NCBI GenBank assembly: GCA_903830985.1
Contig: CAIKVZ010000240.1
Span: 24,619 to 88,618, forward strand
Direction: 5' to 3'
DNA from: an uncultured beta proteobacterium
GTDB lineage: Bacteria; Pseudomonadota; Gammaproteobacteria; Burkholderiales; Burkholderiaceae_C
Length of the DNA: 64,000 nucleotides
Each line of letters opens with the position of its first letter. Position 1 is the stretch's first letter. This document shows, piece by piece, positions 18,625 to 27,720 of this stretch. The position numbers and the translations under genes are program-made. Below the pieces are notes generated by a model. It saw only the letters and a list, made by a program, of their open reading frames with translations. It had not been told where the DNA came from and made no database searches.

Positions 18625-18726
18625 CGTTCCATGCTACCTCATGCGCTCGTTTCTTTTTGCTAAGCCGCTCTTAAGACCGGCGCGCGAAGATGCCCGCATT
18701 GATCCACTTTCCACAAGAGGTATTCC

Positions 18727-18891
18727 ATGGACAAGTTTCTGCTTCCCTTCATTCGTCAGTTTGCTTTCGTGGTCATAGCCGCGCTCATCCCCGTGGTGCT
18801 GGTTACGTTTCTGGCCATTCCGTATATTCTGGGTGCCAACCCTGGCGAGCCGGTGCAGGCCGAGGCCTCGGTGACGCGGCACATGACCTGA
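18727..18891 (+). CDS. Small membrane protein (54 aa)
   Basis: ATG at 18727 follows AAGAGG with a seven-base spacer. The peptide MDKFLLPFIRQFAFVVIAAL and onward has one long hydrophobic segment (about residues 11-35) and a short polar tail ending VTRHMT. It stands alone between the divergent DUF1345 gene and the CDF transporter. I do not recognise a family. The good ribosome site, clean transmembrane pattern and stop make a real small gene likely. Confidence 0.6.
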   Translation: MDKFLLPFIRQFAFVVIAALIPVVLVTFLAIPYILGANPGEPVQAEASVTRHMT

Positions 18892-18942
18892 GCGTCCTGC
18901 CTATACTTCCCCACTCCTGCAACAAGATGACCGTTCTTCCTC

Positions 18943-19902
18943 ATGAATTTCACTGACCTGGCGGCCGAATCCGAAGACACAGAACACAGCGCAGCCGATC
19001 GGGCGGCTGCGGCGACACGCAGCACCTGGGTCAGCGTGGTCGTGAATCTGGTGCTGACCGCAACGCAGATCACGGTTGGCGTGCTGGCCAAATCGCAGGG
19101 CCTGATTGCCGATGGCATCCATTCGCTGTCTGACCTGGTGGCCGACTTCGTGGTGCTGTTTGCCAGCCACCACGCCAAAAAGGATGCCGACGAGGATCAC
19201 CCGTACGGACATCAGCGCTTCGAGACGGCAGCTTCTCTGGTGCTGGGCACGCTGTTGCTGGTGGTGGGTGTGGGCATGTTGTGGTCGGCTTTTCGCAAGC
19301 TCGAGTCTCCCGAGACGGTGGCCACGGTGCACATCGTGGCGCTGTGGGTGGCCGGCGGCGCGCTCATTGCCAAGGAACTGCTGTTTCGCTACATGCTGGC
19401 GGTGGCCAAGCGCGTCAAGTCGAGCATGCTGGTGGCCAACGCCTGGCACGCACGCTCCGACGCCGCCTCTTCGCTGGTGGTCGGAATCGGCATCGTCGGC
19501 AATCTGGCGGGTTATCCGATCCTGGATCCGATCGCCGCGCTGATCGTGGGCTTCATGGTCACGCGCATGGGCTGGGGCTTCAGTTGGGACGCCCTGCACG
19601 ACCTGATGGACCGCGCCGTGGACGAACAGGAGGTGCAGGCGATTCGCGCCACCCTGCTGGAAACCCCGGGGGTGAGCGATGTGCACGATGTGCGCACGCG
19701 CAAGATGGGCGACATGATCGTGGTCGACGCCCACATCGAGGTTGACGCCAGTATCACCGTCGAAGCCGGCCACGACATCGCCGTGCTGGCGCGGCAACGC
19801 GTGCTGCAGCGCCATCGCGTGCTGAACCTGATGACGCACGTCGACCCCTGGCACCGGCCCGACCTGGATCATCCGGGTCAGCCGGCGTTGCCGCCAGTCT
19901 GA
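18943..19902 (+). CDS. Cation diffusion facilitator (FieF/MamB-like metal exporter)
   Basis: The 319-aa protein has the CDF layout: six membrane helices then a cytoplasmic domain. Metal-site motifs DGIHSLSDLVADF and HPYGHQRFETAAS lie in the first half and HARSDAASS in TM5 (the HxxxD pair). The C-terminal domain carries the His-rich VHDVRTRKMGD. It exports Fe, Zn, Co or Mn in exchange for protons. The ATG lacks a strong ribosome site; 51 bp separates it from the small membrane protein. Confidence 0.87.
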   Translation: MNFTDLAAESEDTEHSAADRAAAATRSTWVSVVVNLVLTATQITVGVLAKSQGLIADGIHSLSDLVADFVVLFASHHAKKDADEDHPYGHQRFETAASLVLGTLLLVVGVGMLWSAFRKLESPETVATVHIVALWVAGGALIAKELLFRYMLAVAKRVKSSMLVANAWHARSDAASSLVVGIGIVGNLAGYPILDPIAALIVGFMVTRMGWGFSWDALHDLMDRAVDEQEVQAIRATLLETPGVSDVHDVRTRKMGDMIVVDAHIEVDASITVEAGHDIAVLARQRVLQRHRVLNLMTHVDPWHRPDLDHPGQPALPPV

Positions 19903-20010
19903 GCGCCTGACCCGGGACCTGGGCCGCTATTTCAATGCAACCGGGCGCGGACAACTAGAATTGCACGCCATCGGGCACGCATTGAGTAATTCTCGACGCC
20001 CGAAATCACC

Positions 20011-21471
20011 ATGAAGTTGTTGCATCGAATGCTCGGCGATCGCGATCGAACACCAGCTTCGCGGGATGGGGCCGGGCCGGATTTTGGCCGCGAGCCCACG
20101 GGCTTGCAGGCTCTCGGCACGGTTCAAGGTCGGGATCTGCCTGTGGTCAGCCTGTTCTCGATACTCAGTTTCATTTGTATTTCCTGTTCGGCGGTGGCAA
20201 TCGTGCTTTTCTTCCGCCAGGTCGCCATCCAGGAGATCGTTGAATTCGGCGAGTACAGCAACACCGCACTGGCGGAGGTCTCGCTGAGTACCGTGCGTCC
20301 GGGTACGATCCAATTCCTGTCCCATACCAGCTTGGTGAAGCGGGAGCAGTTGGCTGCTGTGACCTTGCCTTCAGATCTCGAACACGAACTCACGGAATTG
20401 CAGCAAACACGCGCTGTCGAGCAGGTCAATATCTACAACGGCCAAGGTTGGGTCGTTCACTCTTCGAAGCCTGAGTTGATCGGCAACGACCAGAGCGCCA
20501 ACCCGGACTTTCGCGCAGCGATGACAGGAAAGATCACGAGTGAGTTGGTTTTTCGCGATGCATTCAACGTTTTCGACAAGAGGTCCGAAGTCGACAACAT
20601 CATCCGAACCTATGTGCCGATCCGGCTTTCTGCCGGCGATCCGGTCGTTGGTGTTTTTGAAATTCGGGTTGATGCCAATTCCCGAGCCGAACATGCCGAG
20701 CAGGCGCTGATCCAGGTGATCGTGGCGGCCACGCTCATCATGGGTTTGCTTTACTTGGTATTGCTGGCATTTGTGCGCTGGGCCGAGGGAATCATCGACC
20801 GCCAGCAGGCGCAAATTCGTGAGCATGCCTGTACGCTCGAGGTCTTCTCGGCACGCATGCTGCAGAACCAGGAAGAGGAAAAAAAACGCATTGCCTTTGA
20901 CCTGCATGAGGGGCTTGCCCAAACCCTTTCAGCCGTCAAGATGAACGTGGAAGCGGCCTGCCATCAGTTGTCGGTTCTGGCGCCGGGGCGGCCTTCGGCC
21001 ATGGAGCCCATGGTGCAGGCAGTGAAGGACGCCATTGCCGAGGTGCGTGGCGTGGCACTGCGTTTGCGCCCGGCGGGTCTTGACGACCTTGGTTTGACGG
21101 CGGCGATTCAGTCTTTGTGTGGGGACGTCGTGGCGCGACATCCCGGCCTTAAATTGGAATTGGACCTGTCGCTGGTTGACGCCGATTTTCCGGAGCCGCT
21201 GCGCGTCATCATCTACCGGGAAATTGAGGACGCGTTTCGGGTGCTGGAGAGCGGGGCGTCGGTTCACTTCATTGGCGTCGAGCTGGAAATGGAAGATGGG
21301 CGCATTGTTCTCATCGTGCGCCACGATGGCGCGGTCAATGAAGGCGCCCAAGCGCCAGACGAATCATGGCTCGATGCGCCACGCGAGCGCGCTTTGCTTT
21401 CGGGCGGCAGTTTTCAGGTCAGATGCAACCGCGATGGTGGAAACACCCTTCGCGCCAGTTGGCTGGCCTGA
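20011..21471 (+). CDS. Membrane sensor protein with HisKA_3 dimerisation domain and degenerate ATPase domain
   Basis: The 486-aa protein has two membrane segments (about 44-70 and 238-262) flanking a cache-like periplasmic region, then a HisKA_3 phosphoacceptor segment with its His retained (RIAFDLHEGLAQTLSAVKM). The ATPase domain is degraded: the N-box that normally reads EALTNxxxH is DAFRVLES with no Asn, and the DDGxG box is RHDGAVN. It may be an inactive or atypical kinase. No response regulator is adjacent. The lower fit of the N-terminal 40 residues and the weak ribosome site make the exact start uncertain. Confidence 0.7.
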   Translation: MKLLHRMLGDRDRTPASRDGAGPDFGREPTGLQALGTVQGRDLPVVSLFSILSFICISCSAVAIVLFFRQVAIQEIVEFGEYSNTALAEVSLSTVRPGTIQFLSHTSLVKREQLAAVTLPSDLEHELTELQQTRAVEQVNIYNGQGWVVHSSKPELIGNDQSANPDFRAAMTGKITSELVFRDAFNVFDKRSEVDNIIRTYVPIRLSAGDPVVGVFEIRVDANSRAEHAEQALIQVIVAATLIMGLLYLVLLAFVRWAEGIIDRQQAQIREHACTLEVFSARMLQNQEEEKKRIAFDLHEGLAQTLSAVKMNVEAACHQLSVLAPGRPSAMEPMVQAVKDAIAEVRGVALRLRPAGLDDLGLTAAIQSLCGDVVARHPGLKLELDLSLVDADFPEPLRVIIYREIEDAFRVLESGASVHFIGVELEMEDGRIVLIVRHDGAVNEGAQAPDESWLDAPRERALLSGGSFQVRCNRDGGNTLRASWLA

Positions 21472-21495
21472 GCTGGCACGAATTTTCGATCTCGC

Positions 21496-21702
21496 GGCGG
21501 TGGCGCTGGTAAGCTCAACGAGGCTGCCGGCGTCATCATGGGAAACCCGGCCGGTCTGGAGTTGCGCCATATCCAGATGATCACCGAGGTCGGTGCCTGG
21601 CAGAACGCCACGACCATCACCATGATGCCGAGCGAGTTCGTCTCCATGGACAGCGGCATCGCTGCCTGGACGGCCAGGCAAGCGGGCAGGAAGGCTGACT
21701 GA
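21496..21702 (+). pseudogene. Fragment of an SPFH/slipin-like protein (C-terminal end)
   Basis: In one forward frame the stretch reads GKLNEAAGVIMGNPAGLELR then HIQMITEVGAWQNATTITMM, ending at TGA 21700-21702. This resembles the C-terminal segment of stomatin/slipin (SPFH) proteins, where a line such as LAEAAxxIxxNPxALQLRYLQTL is followed by a NSTTIxxP motif. The N-terminal SPFH domain is absent and no ribosome site precedes the only Met, so I call it a remnant. A 54-aa gene from 21538 is the alternative. Confidence 0.5.
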
Positions 21703-21772
21703 GCGGCCTGCAACAACTTTGCCGAATTCATGGCACGATCCCGCAGTTTCATTCAAACCGAGGACCCTCCGC

Positions 21773-22768
21773 ATGACCGCATTCACATCCAAAGCCATCC
21801 GCATCGATCAGCAGGGCGGACCCGAACAACTCAAGCTGGTTGAGGTCAGCGTGGGCGAGCCCGGCCCCGGCCAGATCCGCATCCGCCACAAGGCGGTGGG
21901 GCTGAACTTCATTGACGTCTACCAGCGCAATGGCCTGTACACCATGCCCATGCCGCTGCAACTCGGCATGGAAGCCTCGGGCGTGGTCGAGGCCGTGGGC
22001 GAGGGCGTGACGCATCTGCAGGTCGGCGACCGCGCTGCCTACGCCAGCCAGCCACCGGGAAGCTACAGCGAACTGCGCGTCATGCCCGCCACCTGCGTGT
22101 GCAAGCTGCCCGACGCGATCTCCTTCGAGACCGGCGCGGCCATGATGCTCAAGGGTCTGACGGCGCAGTACCTGTTGCGCAAGACCCTGCCGCAAGGCGG
22201 TCTGCAGGCCGGCGACTTTGTGCTGTTTCACGCGGCTGCCGGTGGTGTGGGCCTCATCGCCTGCCAATGGGCCAAGGCGCTGGGCCTGCAGCTCATCGGT
22301 ACGGCCGGGTCCGACGCCAAGTGCGCTTTGGCCAAGGAGCACGGCGCCGCCTTCACCATCAATTACAGCAGCGAGGACTTCCTGGCACGGGTGAAGGAAA
22401 TCACCGGCGGCAAGGGTGTGAAGGTGGTCTACGACTCGGTGGGCAAGGACACCTGGGACAAGTCGCTGGACTGCCTGGCACCCTTTGGCCTGATGGCCAG
22501 CTTCGGCAACGCCTCCGGTCCGGTGGCGCCTTTTGCCCCCGGCATGCTGGGCCCAAAAGGCTCGATCTACGTGACGCGCCAGACCCTGTTCACGCACATC
22601 TCCAACCGGGAAAGCACGCAAGCCATGGCGGATGAGTTGTTTGCCGTGGTGCTCAGTGGCGCGGTGAAGATCCGCATCGACCAGACCTATGCGCTGGAAA
22701 ACGTGCAGCAGGCGCATCGCGACCTGGAAGCACGCAAGACCACGGGATGCACCATCCTGACGCTGTAG
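21773..22768 (+). CDS. NADPH:quinone oxidoreductase (zeta-crystallin type)
   Basis: The 331-aa protein is a medium-chain dehydrogenase without the zinc ligands, of QorA type: opening MTAFTSKAIRIDQQGGPEQL, GMEASGVVEAVGEGV in the GroES part, and the nucleotide-binding HAAAGGVGLIACQWAKALG. It reduces quinones with NADPH. ATG 21773 follows GAGG at 21760-21763; an in-frame ATG 18 codons upstream is not supported. Confidence 0.88.
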   Translation: MTAFTSKAIRIDQQGGPEQLKLVEVSVGEPGPGQIRIRHKAVGLNFIDVYQRNGLYTMPMPLQLGMEASGVVEAVGEGVTHLQVGDRAAYASQPPGSYSELRVMPATCVCKLPDAISFETGAAMMLKGLTAQYLLRKTLPQGGLQAGDFVLFHAAAGGVGLIACQWAKALGLQLIGTAGSDAKCALAKEHGAAFTINYSSEDFLARVKEITGGKGVKVVYDSVGKDTWDKSLDCLAPFGLMASFGNASGPVAPFAPGMLGPKGSIYVTRQTLFTHISNRESTQAMADELFAVVLSGAVKIRIDQTYALENVQQAHRDLEARKTTGCTILTL

Positions 22769-22792
22769 TCGTGCAGAACTGGCACGCGCCCC

Positions 22793-23281
22793 TCAGCGGG
22801 CGCGCCGCACGCGCAGCAGTTCGTCCAGGATCAGACAGGCCGCACCGATGGTGATGGCGCTGTCGGCCACGTTGAACGCGGGGAAATGCCAACCCGCGAC
22901 ATGGAAGTCCAGGAAGTCGACCACGTAGCCCAGTCGGACCCGGTCAAGCACATTGCCTATGGCGCCACCCAGAATGCAGGCGAGGGCGAAAGAAAAAAGT
23001 CTTTGTCCGGCGTGGGCGCGCAGCATCCAGATGATCAGACCCGCTGCGCCCACGCCGATGGCCGTGAACAGCCAGCGCTGCCATCCTGCAGCGCCGGCCA
23101 GAAAGGAAAACGCCGCGCCCGTGTTGTGTGCGCGCACGACGTTGAAAAAGCTCGTCACGGCCTGCCCCTCGCCGAGCTGGTAGTAGCCCACGATCAGGAT
23201 CTTGGTGAACTGGTCTAGCAGGATCAGGATCAGTGCTGCGCCCAGCCAGGGAACGAGGCTTGCATTGGATGGTTTGGACAT
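22793..23281 (-). CDS. lspA: Lipoprotein signal peptidase (signal peptidase II)
   Basis: The 162-aa protein has four membrane helices and the family motifs [30 protein letters not shown] and FNVADSAI; the Asp residues of the last two form the aspartic-protease site. It removes signal peptides from prolipoproteins. In related bacteria it follows ileS; here ileS lies 6 kb away (see findings). It converges on the quinone oxidoreductase gene. Confidence 0.95.
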   Translation of the reverse strand: MSKPSNASLVPWLGAALILILLDQFTKILIVGYYQLGEGQAVTSFFNVVRAHNTGAAFSFLAGAAGWQRWLFTAIGVGAAGLIIWMLRAHAGQRLFSFALACILGGAIGNVLDRVRLGYVVDFLDFHVAGWHFPAFNVADSAITIGAACLILDELLRVRRAR

Positions 23282-23429
23282 GGATCAGTGAGATCTTTAT
23301 GTTATCGAATTGGTTGCAACTGCTAGAATCAACTCGAAATTCAGCGGGAAGCAAAAAGCTGCAGTGCGCAGGCACCACCGCCCATCATAGGGGATGCCTG
23401 TGTTGGCCGGTTTCAAGTGAATACGCCCT

Positions 23430-23442
23430 TTACCGTCGGTAA
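23430..23442. promoter_or_regulatory. Perfect palindrome upstream of the efflux genes (candidate operator)
   Basis: TTACCG-T-CGGTAA is a perfect 13-bp dyad 65 bp upstream of the adaptor start, in the 225-bp space between lspA and the RND genes. Such sites often bind TetR- or MarR-type repressors of efflux operons, though no regulator gene is adjacent. Confidence 0.3.
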
Positions 23443-23506
23443 CCAGCGGCCCCGAATTCTGTACCGCATCATTTGTGACGAATGAGTGCCCTGTTGGAGG
23501 ACCACG

Positions 23507-24595
23507 ATGCCGGCACCTGACAGTTTTCCCCTGGTACCAAGGCCTTGGACCCTGGTTTTTTGCTGCCTGCTGGGCGCCTGCACACCCGAGTCGGGCGAGA
23601 AGCCGGTCGTGGTGCTGCCGGTGCTGGCCGTCACGGTGACCCCGAGCGAGGCCGCCTCCAGCCTGAATCTGACCGGCGACGTGCGCGCCCGCGTCGAGTC
23701 TGTGATCAGCTTTCGCGTCAGCGGCAAGCTGATCGAGCGCAAAGTGGAGGTGGGCGCACAGGTCAGGCGGGGCGAGGTGCTGGCGCGCCTGGATCCGCAG
23801 GACCTGTCGCTGCAAAGCCAGGCGGTGGGTGCGCAGAGCGCGGCCGCACAGACCGAACTGGCGCAACAGGTCGCGGACCTGGAGCGCTTCCAGACACTGT
23901 TGCAACAGGGTTTCATCAGCCAGGCCGAGTTTGACCGGCGCAAGAACACGGTGGACATTGCCCGCTCGCGCGTGACCGAGGTCGGCAGCGCGCAGCGTTC
24001 CAGCCGCAATCAGCTCGATTACGCCGTCATCCGGGCCGACGAAGCCGGGGTCGTCACGGCCGTGGAAGCCGAGCGCGGTCAGGTACTGGCCGCAGGCCAA
24101 CCGGTGCTGCGCATTGCCCAGGCCGGACCCAAGGAAATTGCCGTGTCGGTGAGCGAGGGCCGTTTGGCCGCGCTGCAGGCCGCCACCGATCTGCTGGTCA
24201 CTGCCTCCGCCTTGCCCGGAAAGAGCTACAAAGGCGTGTTGCGCGAAGTGTCGCCCGTGGCCGATCCGGCGACCCGAACCTACGCCGCACGCATCACCGT
24301 GCAGGATGCGGACGAGGCTCTGCGCCTGGGCATGAGCGCCCGCGTCGCCGTGCGTGGCGCCTCGCTGCCGGTGCTGGAGTTGCCGCTCTCCGCCCTGTAC
24401 CGCAGTGGCGACAAGACGGCCGTTTGGCGCATCGATCCGGTCACTTCGGCCGTGCAACTGGTGAATGTCACCGTGGCGTCCGTGCAGGAGGACCGGGTCA
24501 CCCTCAGTGAGGGCCTGCAGGCCGGCGAAACCGTGGTCACCGCCGGCGTGCAAAAGCTCACCGCCGGGCAAAAGGTGCGCGTTGTCAAGCCATGA
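23507..24595 (+). CDS. RND efflux periplasmic adaptor lipoprotein
   Basis: The 362-aa protein starts MPAPDSFPLVPRPWTL with a lipobox ending LLGAC and continues as an AcrA-type adaptor (SFRVSGKLIERKVEVGAQVR; AVIRADEAGVVTAVEAERGQ). GGAGG at 23496-23500 supports ATG 23507; a GTG seven codons upstream overlaps that site. It overlaps the permease gene by four bases. Confidence 0.88.
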   Translation: MPAPDSFPLVPRPWTLVFCCLLGACTPESGEKPVVVLPVLAVTVTPSEAASSLNLTGDVRARVESVISFRVSGKLIERKVEVGAQVRRGEVLARLDPQDLSLQSQAVGAQSAAAQTELAQQVADLERFQTLLQQGFISQAEFDRRKNTVDIARSRVTEVGSAQRSSRNQLDYAVIRADEAGVVTAVEAERGQVLAAGQPVLRIAQAGPKEIAVSVSEGRLAALQAATDLLVTASALPGKSYKGVLREVSPVADPATRTYAARITVQDADEALRLGMSARVAVRGASLPVLELPLSALYRSGDKTAVWRIDPVTSAVQLVNVTVASVQEDRVTLSEGLQAGETVVTAGVQKLTAGQKVRVVKP

Positions 24596-27500
24596 GCGGC
24601 CGCTTCAACCTGTCCACATGGAGCCTGATGCAGCACCAGTTGGTGCGCTACATCCTGGTTGTGCTGGTGCTGCTGGGCACCTGGTCTTACGTGAAGCTGG
24701 GGCAGGCCGAAGACCCGGCCTTCACCTTGCGCATGATGGTGGTTCGCGCCTTCTGGCCCGGCGCCACGGCGCGCGAAATGGAGCAACTGGTGTCCAAGGT
24801 GCTGGAAAAGAAGCTGCAGGAAACACCCGGGTTGGACTTCATCAACGGGGATTCCAAGCCGGGCGAGGTCACGCTCTACGTCACCTTGCGCGAGGGTCTC
24901 CCCTCGGCCGAGATTGCCAGAACCTTCTACCAGGTGCGCAAAAAGATTGCCGACGTGAAGGAGCAACTTCCCGGCGGCGTGTTGGGCCCCTACTTTGACG
25001 ACGAGTTCGGCGATGTCTTCGGCTCGGTCTATGCGCTCACCGGTCAGGGCTACACCCCGGCGCAGTTGCGCCAGTACGCGGACCTGGTGCGCACCGAGCT
25101 GCTGCGCCAAAGCCAGGTGGCCAAGGTGAACCTCGTGGGGGATCAGCCCGAGCGCATCTACATCGAGTTCGACAACGACAAGCTGCTCGGCTCCGGGCTT
25201 GATGCGCTGATTGTGGTGGACGCCTTGCGCAAACAAAATGCCATGGCCTCGGGCGCTTCCATTGAAACCCCCAGCAACAACCTGCAAACGCGCGTCACCG
25301 GCGAGTTCCGCTCGATCGAGGCGATCCGCGATCTGCGTGTGACATTTCAGGGGCGCAGCCTGCGCCTGGGCGACGTGGCGCGGGTGCTGCGCGGCTACCA
25401 GGAACCGAGCGCATTCAAGATGCGCGCCTTCGGTCAGGAGGCGGTGGGCATTGAAGTGTCCATGCGACCCGGGGGCGACATCCTGGCCATGGGCGACGAA
25501 CTCAGGACCGCGATTCAGGCGGCCGCAACGCGCTTGCCCGTCGCCATGGAAATCCGGCAGTTGGCCGATCAGCCCAAGGTGGTGCACGATGCCGTACAAG
25601 TCTTCATGCGCTCGCTGGGAGAGGCCTTGCTGATCGTCATGGCGGTGAGCTTTGTCAGCCTGGGCCGGCGCGCCGGTCTGGTGGTGTCGCTCAGCATCCC
25701 GCTGGTGCTGGCCATGACCTTCACCGGCATGGTGCTCTTCGGCATCGACCTGCAGCGCGTGTCCCTGGGCGCGCTCATCATCGCCCTGGGTCTGATGGTG
25801 GACGACGCCATGATCATTGTCGAGTCCATGGCAGTGCGCATGGAACGCGGCCTGCACGGCCTGAAGGCTGCCGGCCATGCCTATCTTTCCACCGCCGCGC
25901 CCATGCTGACCGGCACGCTGATCACCGCCGCGGGCTTCATGCCGGTAGGCCTGGCCAAATCGGATGCGGGCGAGTACACGTTCTCGCTGTTTGCCGTCAT
26001 CACCATGGCCTTGCTCTCGTCCTGGGTGGTGGCCGTGTTCTTCACACCCTATGTCGCCTTTTTGTTGCTCAAGCCGACCCCGCAGGACGATACGCGCGAC
26101 ATGTACCTGTCGCCGCTGTACCGATCCTTTCGCAAAGTGGTGGCCTGGTGCGTGCATTGGCGCAAGACGGTGATCTTGGCCACGCTGGCGCTGTTCGCGC
26201 TCTCGGTGGCGGGGCTTGGGCTGGTCAAGCAGCAGTTCTTCCCCTTGTCCGAGCGGCCCGAGATCGTCGTCGACCTGTGGTTGCCGGCGGGTTCCAGCAG
26301 CGCGGCGGTGGAACGTGAAGTGCTGCGTCTGGAGAAAAAAATTCAGGCCGACCCCGGCGTCAAGGCGATCAGCGCCTACATAGGCGGCGGGCCCCCGCAG
26401 TTTTTTCTGGCCATGGCGCCGGAACCGCGCAGCAGCAACTACGCTGCCCTGGTGGTCTCGGCGCTCGACGTGACGCAGCGCGACCGGTTGTTCGACGAAA
26501 TCCGGGCGACGCTGCGCGAGCAGTTTCCTGCCGTGCGTTCGCGCAGCTACCGTTTCGACAGCGGCCCGCCGGTGGGCTTGCCGGTGCAGTTTCGCGTCAT
26601 GGGCGAGGACCCGGTGGTGCTGCGTGGCATCGCGGACCGCATGGCCGAAATCCTGCGCGCCAACCGGCACACGCGCGATGTCTACAACGACTGGAATGAA
26701 ATCGTCAAGACGCTGCGGCTCAACGTCGACCAGGACAAGGCCAGGGCCTTGGGCGTGTCCTCGCAGGACATCGCCAATACCGTGAGCGGCATGCTCAACG
26801 GGCTGCCGGTCACGCAATACCGCGAGGGCGACAAGCTGATCGACGTGGTCACGCGGGCGCGCGCGGGTTCGGACCGTTCGCTTGGCGCCATCGGCGACCT
26901 GGCCGTGCGCACCGGCACCGGACGCTATGTGCCGCTGGACCAGTTTGTCAGCATCGCCTACGGCTTTGAGGACGCGGTGCTGGGTCGCCGTAACGGCACG
27001 GGCGCCATCACGGTGCGCGCCGACATCGACGACGCGGCAGAAGGGCCCGAAGTGGGGCAGCAGATCGAGCCCGCCATGCGCGCCTTGAACCAGACCCTGC
27101 CACCGGGCTATCGCATCGAGACCGGCGGCGCCCTGGAGGCGGTGAACAGTTCGCAGGCTTCGCTGGGCGTGGTGGTGCCGCTGATGGCGCTGGTGATCGT
27201 GACCCTGCTGATGCTGCAGCTGCGCTCCTTCAAGAGCGCAGCGCGGGTGCTGATCAGCGCGCCGCTGGGCCTGGTGGGCGTGGTGGCGTCGCTGCTGCTG
27301 TTTCGTCAGCCTTTCGGCTTCGTGGCGATCCTGGGCGTGACGGCGCTGGCCGGCATCATCATGCGCAATTCGGTGATTCTGGTGGAGCTGATCGAGCGCT
27401 TCATCGAAACCACCAGGGACCCGCGTCGCGCCATCATTGAAGCCGCAGTGCGGCGCCTGCGCCCCATTGTGCTGACTGCGGCCGCCACCATACTGGCCAT

Positions 27501-27717
27501 GGTTCCGCTCACCCAGGCCGTGTTCTGGCGCCCCATGGCCGTGGCCATGATGGGTGGCGTGGCGGTGGCCACCCTGCTCACCCTGGTGTTCGAGCCGGCG
27601 ATCTACGCGGCCTGGTTTGGCGTGGCGCGCGCCCCCGGTTCGCCAAGGAAACCAAGGCGCAAAAAACCGCGGCTCGATCCGGTGGAGTTTGCCAAGACGC
27701 AGTTCATGGAAGAATGA
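24592..27717 (+). CDS. RND efflux permease
   Basis: The 1041-aa protein is an RND-superfamily permease of full length. TM4 carries the proton-relay pair in LGLMVDDAMIIVES, and both halves have the large periplasmic loops. It is distant from the HAE1 pump at 12-15 kb and resembles the VexF-like group. It is coupled to the adaptor by ATGA. No outer-membrane factor follows. The Lys/Arg-rich tail is unusual but short. Confidence 0.9.
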   Translation: MSGRFNLSTWSLMQHQLVRYILVVLVLLGTWSYVKLGQAEDPAFTLRMMVVRAFWPGATAREMEQLVSKVLEKKLQETPGLDFINGDSKPGEVTLYVTLREGLPSAEIARTFYQVRKKIADVKEQLPGGVLGPYFDDEFGDVFGSVYALTGQGYTPAQLRQYADLVRTELLRQSQVAKVNLVGDQPERIYIEFDNDKLLGSGLDALIVVDALRKQNAMASGASIETPSNNLQTRVTGEFRSIEAIRDLRVTFQGRSLRLGDVARVLRGYQEPSAFKMRAFGQEAVGIEVSMRPGGDILAMGDELRTAIQAAATRLPVAMEIRQLADQPKVVHDAVQVFMRSLGEALLIVMAVSFVSLGRRAGLVVSLSIPLVLAMTFTGMVLFGIDLQRVSLGALIIALGLMVDDAMIIVESMAVRMERGLHGLKAAGHAYLSTAAPMLTGTLITAAGFMPVGLAKSDAGEYTFSLFAVITMALLSSWVVAVFFTPYVAFLLLKPTPQDDTRDMYLSPLYRSFRKVVAWCVHWRKTVILATLALFALSVAGLGLVKQQFFPLSERPEIVVDLWLPAGSSSAAVEREVLRLEKKIQADPGVKAISAYIGGGPPQFFLAMAPEPRSSNYAALVVSALDVTQRDRLFDEIRATLREQFPAVRSRSYRFDSGPPVGLPVQFRVMGEDPVVLRGIADRMAEILRANRHTRDVYNDWNEIVKTLRLNVDQDKARALGVSSQDIANTVSGMLNGLPVTQYREGDKLIDVVTRARAGSDRSLGAIGDLAVRTGTGRYVPLDQFVSIAYGFEDAVLGRRNGTGAITVRADIDDAAEGPEVGQQIEPAMRALNQTLPPGYRIETGGALEAVNSSQASLGVVVPLMALVIVTLLMLQLRSFKSAARVLISAPLGLVGVVASLLLFRQPFGFVAILGVTALAGIIMRNSVILVELIERFIETTRDPRRAIIEAAVRRLRPIVLTAAATILAMVPLTQAVFWRPMAVAMMGGVAVATLLTLVFEPAIYAAWFGVARAPGSPRKPRRKKPRLDPVEFAKTQFMEE

Positions 27718-27720
27718 CAC

